The position numbers and the translations under genes are program-made. 10,066 nucleotides of DNA from Candidatus Competibacteraceae bacterium (GTDB lineage: Bacteria; Pseudomonadota; Gammaproteobacteria; Competibacterales; Competibacteraceae): NCBI GenBank assembly GCA_012032855.1, contig JAAUQA010000078.1:1-10066 (forward strand), in the 5' to 3' direction. A model generated the notes under the pieces. It ran no database searches and had not been told where the DNA came from. It was given only the letters and a program-made list of their open reading frames with translations. This document shows, piece by piece, positions 8,484 through 10,066 of the stretch (positions are counted from its first letter, which is position 1; the number at the start of each line of letters is the position of its first letter).

Positions 8484-8682
8484 TGTCGCTCGTCCAGTTA
8501 ACCATAGACCGGCATCGAACTTGGCTCCTGTTACAATATGCTGCGAGTGTGGCTAGGGGTATAGCACATCGTCAGTCCGGCTATTGGACAAAACCGTTGG
8601 AAAGTGCCGCTCCGGAATCATAAGTGACGTACATTCGCGGATGATCGTAACGCATTTTTAGACTATTGATGCTATCCGCAGC

Positions 8683-8698
8683 TATAGCGAAAGCTATA
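8683..8698 (+). repeat. Hairpin TATAGC-GAAA-GCTATA
   Basis: A perfect 6-bp stem is closed by a GAAA (GNRA) tetraloop, a stable RNA fold, in the gene-free stretch. It lies just before the second hairpin at 8705-8723. No T tract follows. Confidence 0.4.
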
Positions 8699-8704
8699 TG
8701 TGTA

Positions 8705-8723
8705 GCGTTAAAGACCTTAACGC
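8705..8723 (+). repeat. Hairpin GCGTTAA-N5-TTAACGC
   Basis: A perfect 7-bp inverted repeat with loop AGACC, followed by an A-rich tract on the plus strand. It is not terminator-like in either direction. Its right arm is part of the second TAACGCATT copy, so it may be a dyad operator instead of an RNA structure. Confidence 0.4.
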
Positions 8724-8849
8724 ATTAAAAAGTAAAGAAAAAACGAAGCAATTGTCAGCATTATTGTAAAAGTATATGCACATAGTTTACCAAAGATGAT
8801 CCGTTTATCGCTGTTCATTATGTCGATTAAGCCCAATTAGGTACGGGCT

Positions 8850-9557
8850 GTGCCACGATTCAGCGTTCTTGCCAAGCAGTGGCTACTAGCGGCATTGCTG
8901 CTCGCCACCTTGACCATGTCCGGCTGCGCTAATCTAGGCTATTACGGGCAGGCGATCAGCGGGCAATGGCAGCTATTGCAAAGTCGTCGGCCGGTGCAGG
9001 ACATCCTGGCCGATTCCAATACGCCTCTCGAAGTGAAACATCGCCTGCAAGTCGCTTGGTCAATCCGCGAGTTCGCCAGTACAGAACTGGCCTTGCCCGA
9101 TAATGGCAGTTACCGCAACTATGCCGATCTACAGCGTGCCTACGTCGTGCGCAATGTGTTCGCCACGCCGCCCTTATCGTTGCAACCGCGTCAGTGGTGC
9201 TTTCCGCTAATCGGCTGCGTCAGTTACCGAGGGTACTTCAATGCCGATACCGCAGAACAGTTTGCCGAGATTTTGCGTGCTCAGGGCGACGATGTGTATA
9301 TCGCTAATGTGCCGGCCTATTCTACGTTGGGCTGGTTCGACGATCCCTTGCTAAATACCTTCGTGCATTGGCCGGTTGGGCGGCTCGCCGAACTGATATT
9401 TCACGAATTGGCGCATCACCGGTTGTTTATCTCCAACGATACGATCTTTAACGAATCGTTCGCTACTGCAGTGGGGCGACTGGGTGCACAGCAGTGGCTG
9501 GCTCGCTATGGTACTTCGACCGAGCGAGAAGACTATGAACGCCAGCAGCGTCGGCGG
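8850..9557 (+). CDS. Putative lipoprotein aminopeptidase (COG4324/Aminopep type), truncated
   Basis: A GTG start at 8850 gives a lipoprotein: residues 1-25 are a signal with Lys-Gln, a Leu/Ala-rich core and lipobox TMSGC (Cys26), so it is probably anchored in a membrane. The zinc-peptidase motif HELAH (185-189) is followed by NDTIFNESFA with Glu202, a gluzincin arrangement seen in the uncharacterised aminopeptidase family COG4324 (Pfam Aminopep). The sequence fits that family to about residue 236 (REDYERQQRRR), where Asp-Asp-Phe would be expected next. Instead the sequence changes to unrelated G+C-rich DNA. The frame then stays open to the window end by chance of base composition, producing a false fusion. 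The C-terminal third or so is therefore missing. No strong ribosome binding site is visible. Confidence 0.82.
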
Positions 9558-9558
9558 C
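9557..9558. other. Composition breakpoint / probable chimeric junction
   Basis: The aminopeptidase homology stops here, and base composition and codon use change at once. By direct count, bases 9421-9480 have 29 G+C of 60 and bases 9601-9660 have 46 of 60. The join lies in a CGGCGG stretch that could be a microhomology. No insertion-sequence end, integrase or target duplication is seen. Confidence 0.7.
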
Positions 9559-10066
9559 CTCCTCGGAAGGGAGCAGCGTCTGGAATGGATGCGCCGAGCC
9601 GGTCCCCGCGGGAGCGCTCTCGTCCGCGCGATCACGGCTTCGCGCCGTCCGGCTCGAGTCCGGTCACGTGCTGTTCGCTGGCGGCGAGCTGCTGGGCGCG
9701 AGCCTGCCCCCGAGGTAGAGGTGTGGGACCCCGCGACGAAGACGTTCGCGGTGCAGCCTCCCCTCACCTTCCCGCGAACGCGCTTCACGCTCGAAAACCT
9801 GGGCGCGAGCTCGGTCATCGCGATCGGCGGGAGAGCCCCGAACGCGACGAGCGTGCTCGTGCCCGAAATATGGACTCCGCTCCCGCTCGGCAGCGCGTGC
9901 GCCCTCGCCGACGACTGCAGGACCGGGTTCTGCCAAGAAGGGTATTGCTGCGCGGTCGCCTGCCCCGGCGCTTGCAAGACGTGCACGAGCGGCGCGGGGG
10001 CGTGTGTACCCGTTACGAACGCCGACGATCCCGATTCGTGCACTGGCAACGACACCTGCGACGCCA
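9558..10066 (+). CDS. Kelch-like / cysteine-rich protein fragment, myxobacterial type
   Basis: Both ends are incomplete. Up to about 9705 the Kelch-like reading is in the frame of 9659 (RLESGHVLFAGGELLGASL). It then shifts to the frame of 9712 (EVEVWDPATKTFAVQPP), so one base is missing or extra in the C run near 9707-9711. Gly-Gly doublets and WDPATKTF are typical of Kelch-type beta-propeller blades. After PEIWTPLPLGSAC comes a cysteine-rich domain with about eleven Cys: CALADDC, GFCQEGYCC, ACPGACKTC, GACVPVTNADDPDSC, NDTC. This arrangement is common in large secreted proteins of myxobacteria (Polyangia/Myxococcia). High G+C and strong GC3 bias contrast with the rest of the window. Function is unknown, probably extracellular. 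Confidence 0.65.

Larger units (their letters stand above)
8648..8726. repeat. TAACGCATT direct repeats, 70 bases apart
   Basis: TAACGCATT occurs at 8648-8656 and again at 8718-8726, exactly 70 bases apart. A third, inverted core (GCGTTA) is at 8705-8710. AGCTATA is also repeated between them (8680-8686 and 8692-8698). The repeated core on both strands in a divergent gap suggests binding sites for a regulator, though short repeats can be chance. Confidence 0.35.
8484..8849. other. 366-base A/T-rich non-coding gap with repeats
   Basis: I see no supported gene here. The stretch separates two divergent genes (7716-8483 leftward, lipoprotein from 8850 rightward) and so should hold both promoters. 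A weak candidate for the rightward gene is TTGTCA (8752-8757) with TATATG (8773-8778), but the spacer is only 15 bases. Small hairpins and direct repeats cluster at 8648-8726 and are listed separately. Confidence 0.5.

Noticed and set aside
8640..8730. CRISPR-like repeat array
   Set aside because: The repeats are only 7-9 bases, two copies each, without regular repeat-spacer units or cas genes.
9351..10055. Long leftward open frame across the right end
   Set aside because: It crosses the composition breakpoint, opposes the clear aminopeptidase and Cys-rich coding frames, and has low-complexity Arg/Ala/Ser content typical of a shadow in high-G+C DNA.
9558..10066. C-terminal continuation of the aminopeptidase reading frame
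   Set aside because: The frame stays open, but its product is an Arg/Pro-rich shadow. The real coding signal (WDPATKTF and the Cys pattern) is in other frames.

Overview
The window carries the start of a molybdenum nitrogenase (nif) operon from a diazotrophic proteobacterium. The sequence similarity and gene order (nifH-nifD-nifK-nifT-nifY plus a small nif-linked gene, with draT divergent upstream) suggest a gammaproteobacterium, possibly a Methylococcales-type methanotroph. That lineage call comes from recognising protein families and not from a database search. The last ~510 bases look like they come from a different organism with much higher G+C.

Layout. Positions 1-1213 hold three leftward genes: the first 65 bases of a type II haloacid dehalogenase running off the left edge, a 115-residue protein of unknown function, and a secreted proline-rich protein. 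The leftward draT gene follows (dinitrogenase reductase ADP-ribosyltransferase). The draT/nifH divergent region has a TGT-N10-ACA NifA-type activator site inside the draT 5' end, a 16-bp A/T-rich palindrome and a textbook sigma-54 -24/-12 promoter for nifH. Rightward from 2299 are nifH, nifD, nifK, nifT, nifY and a 91-residue ORF. The last three are coupled by 4-bp ATGA overlaps. A leftward helical protein of unknown function converges on the operon end. After a 366-base A/T-rich non-coding gap with small hairpins comes a rightward lipoprotein metallopeptidase (COG4324/Aminopep type), cut off at about 9557. From there to the end the sequence is G+C-rich and encodes a Kelch-like segment plus a cysteine-rich domain of a kind common in myxobacteria.

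How the genes work together. NifH supplies electrons to the NifDK dinitrogenase. NifY (and probably NifT and the 91-residue protein) assist cofactor insertion or maturation. DraT would switch NifH off by ADP-ribosylating Arg101, which is present in this NifH. All key metal-ligand residues of NifH, NifD and NifK are present once the frame is repaired.

Sequence quality. The haloacid dehalogenase, draT, nifH (twice), nifD, nifK and the right-end Kelch-like gene all contain small indels that break otherwise well-conserved frames. Most are repaired by adding one base. Their density across unrelated genes suggests uncorrected sequencing errors and not pseudogenes. The right-end junction suggests a chimeric contig. 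I found no convincing undescribed system. The points most worth checking are the junction, the indels, the palindrome at the nifY start and the repeat cluster at 8648-8726.
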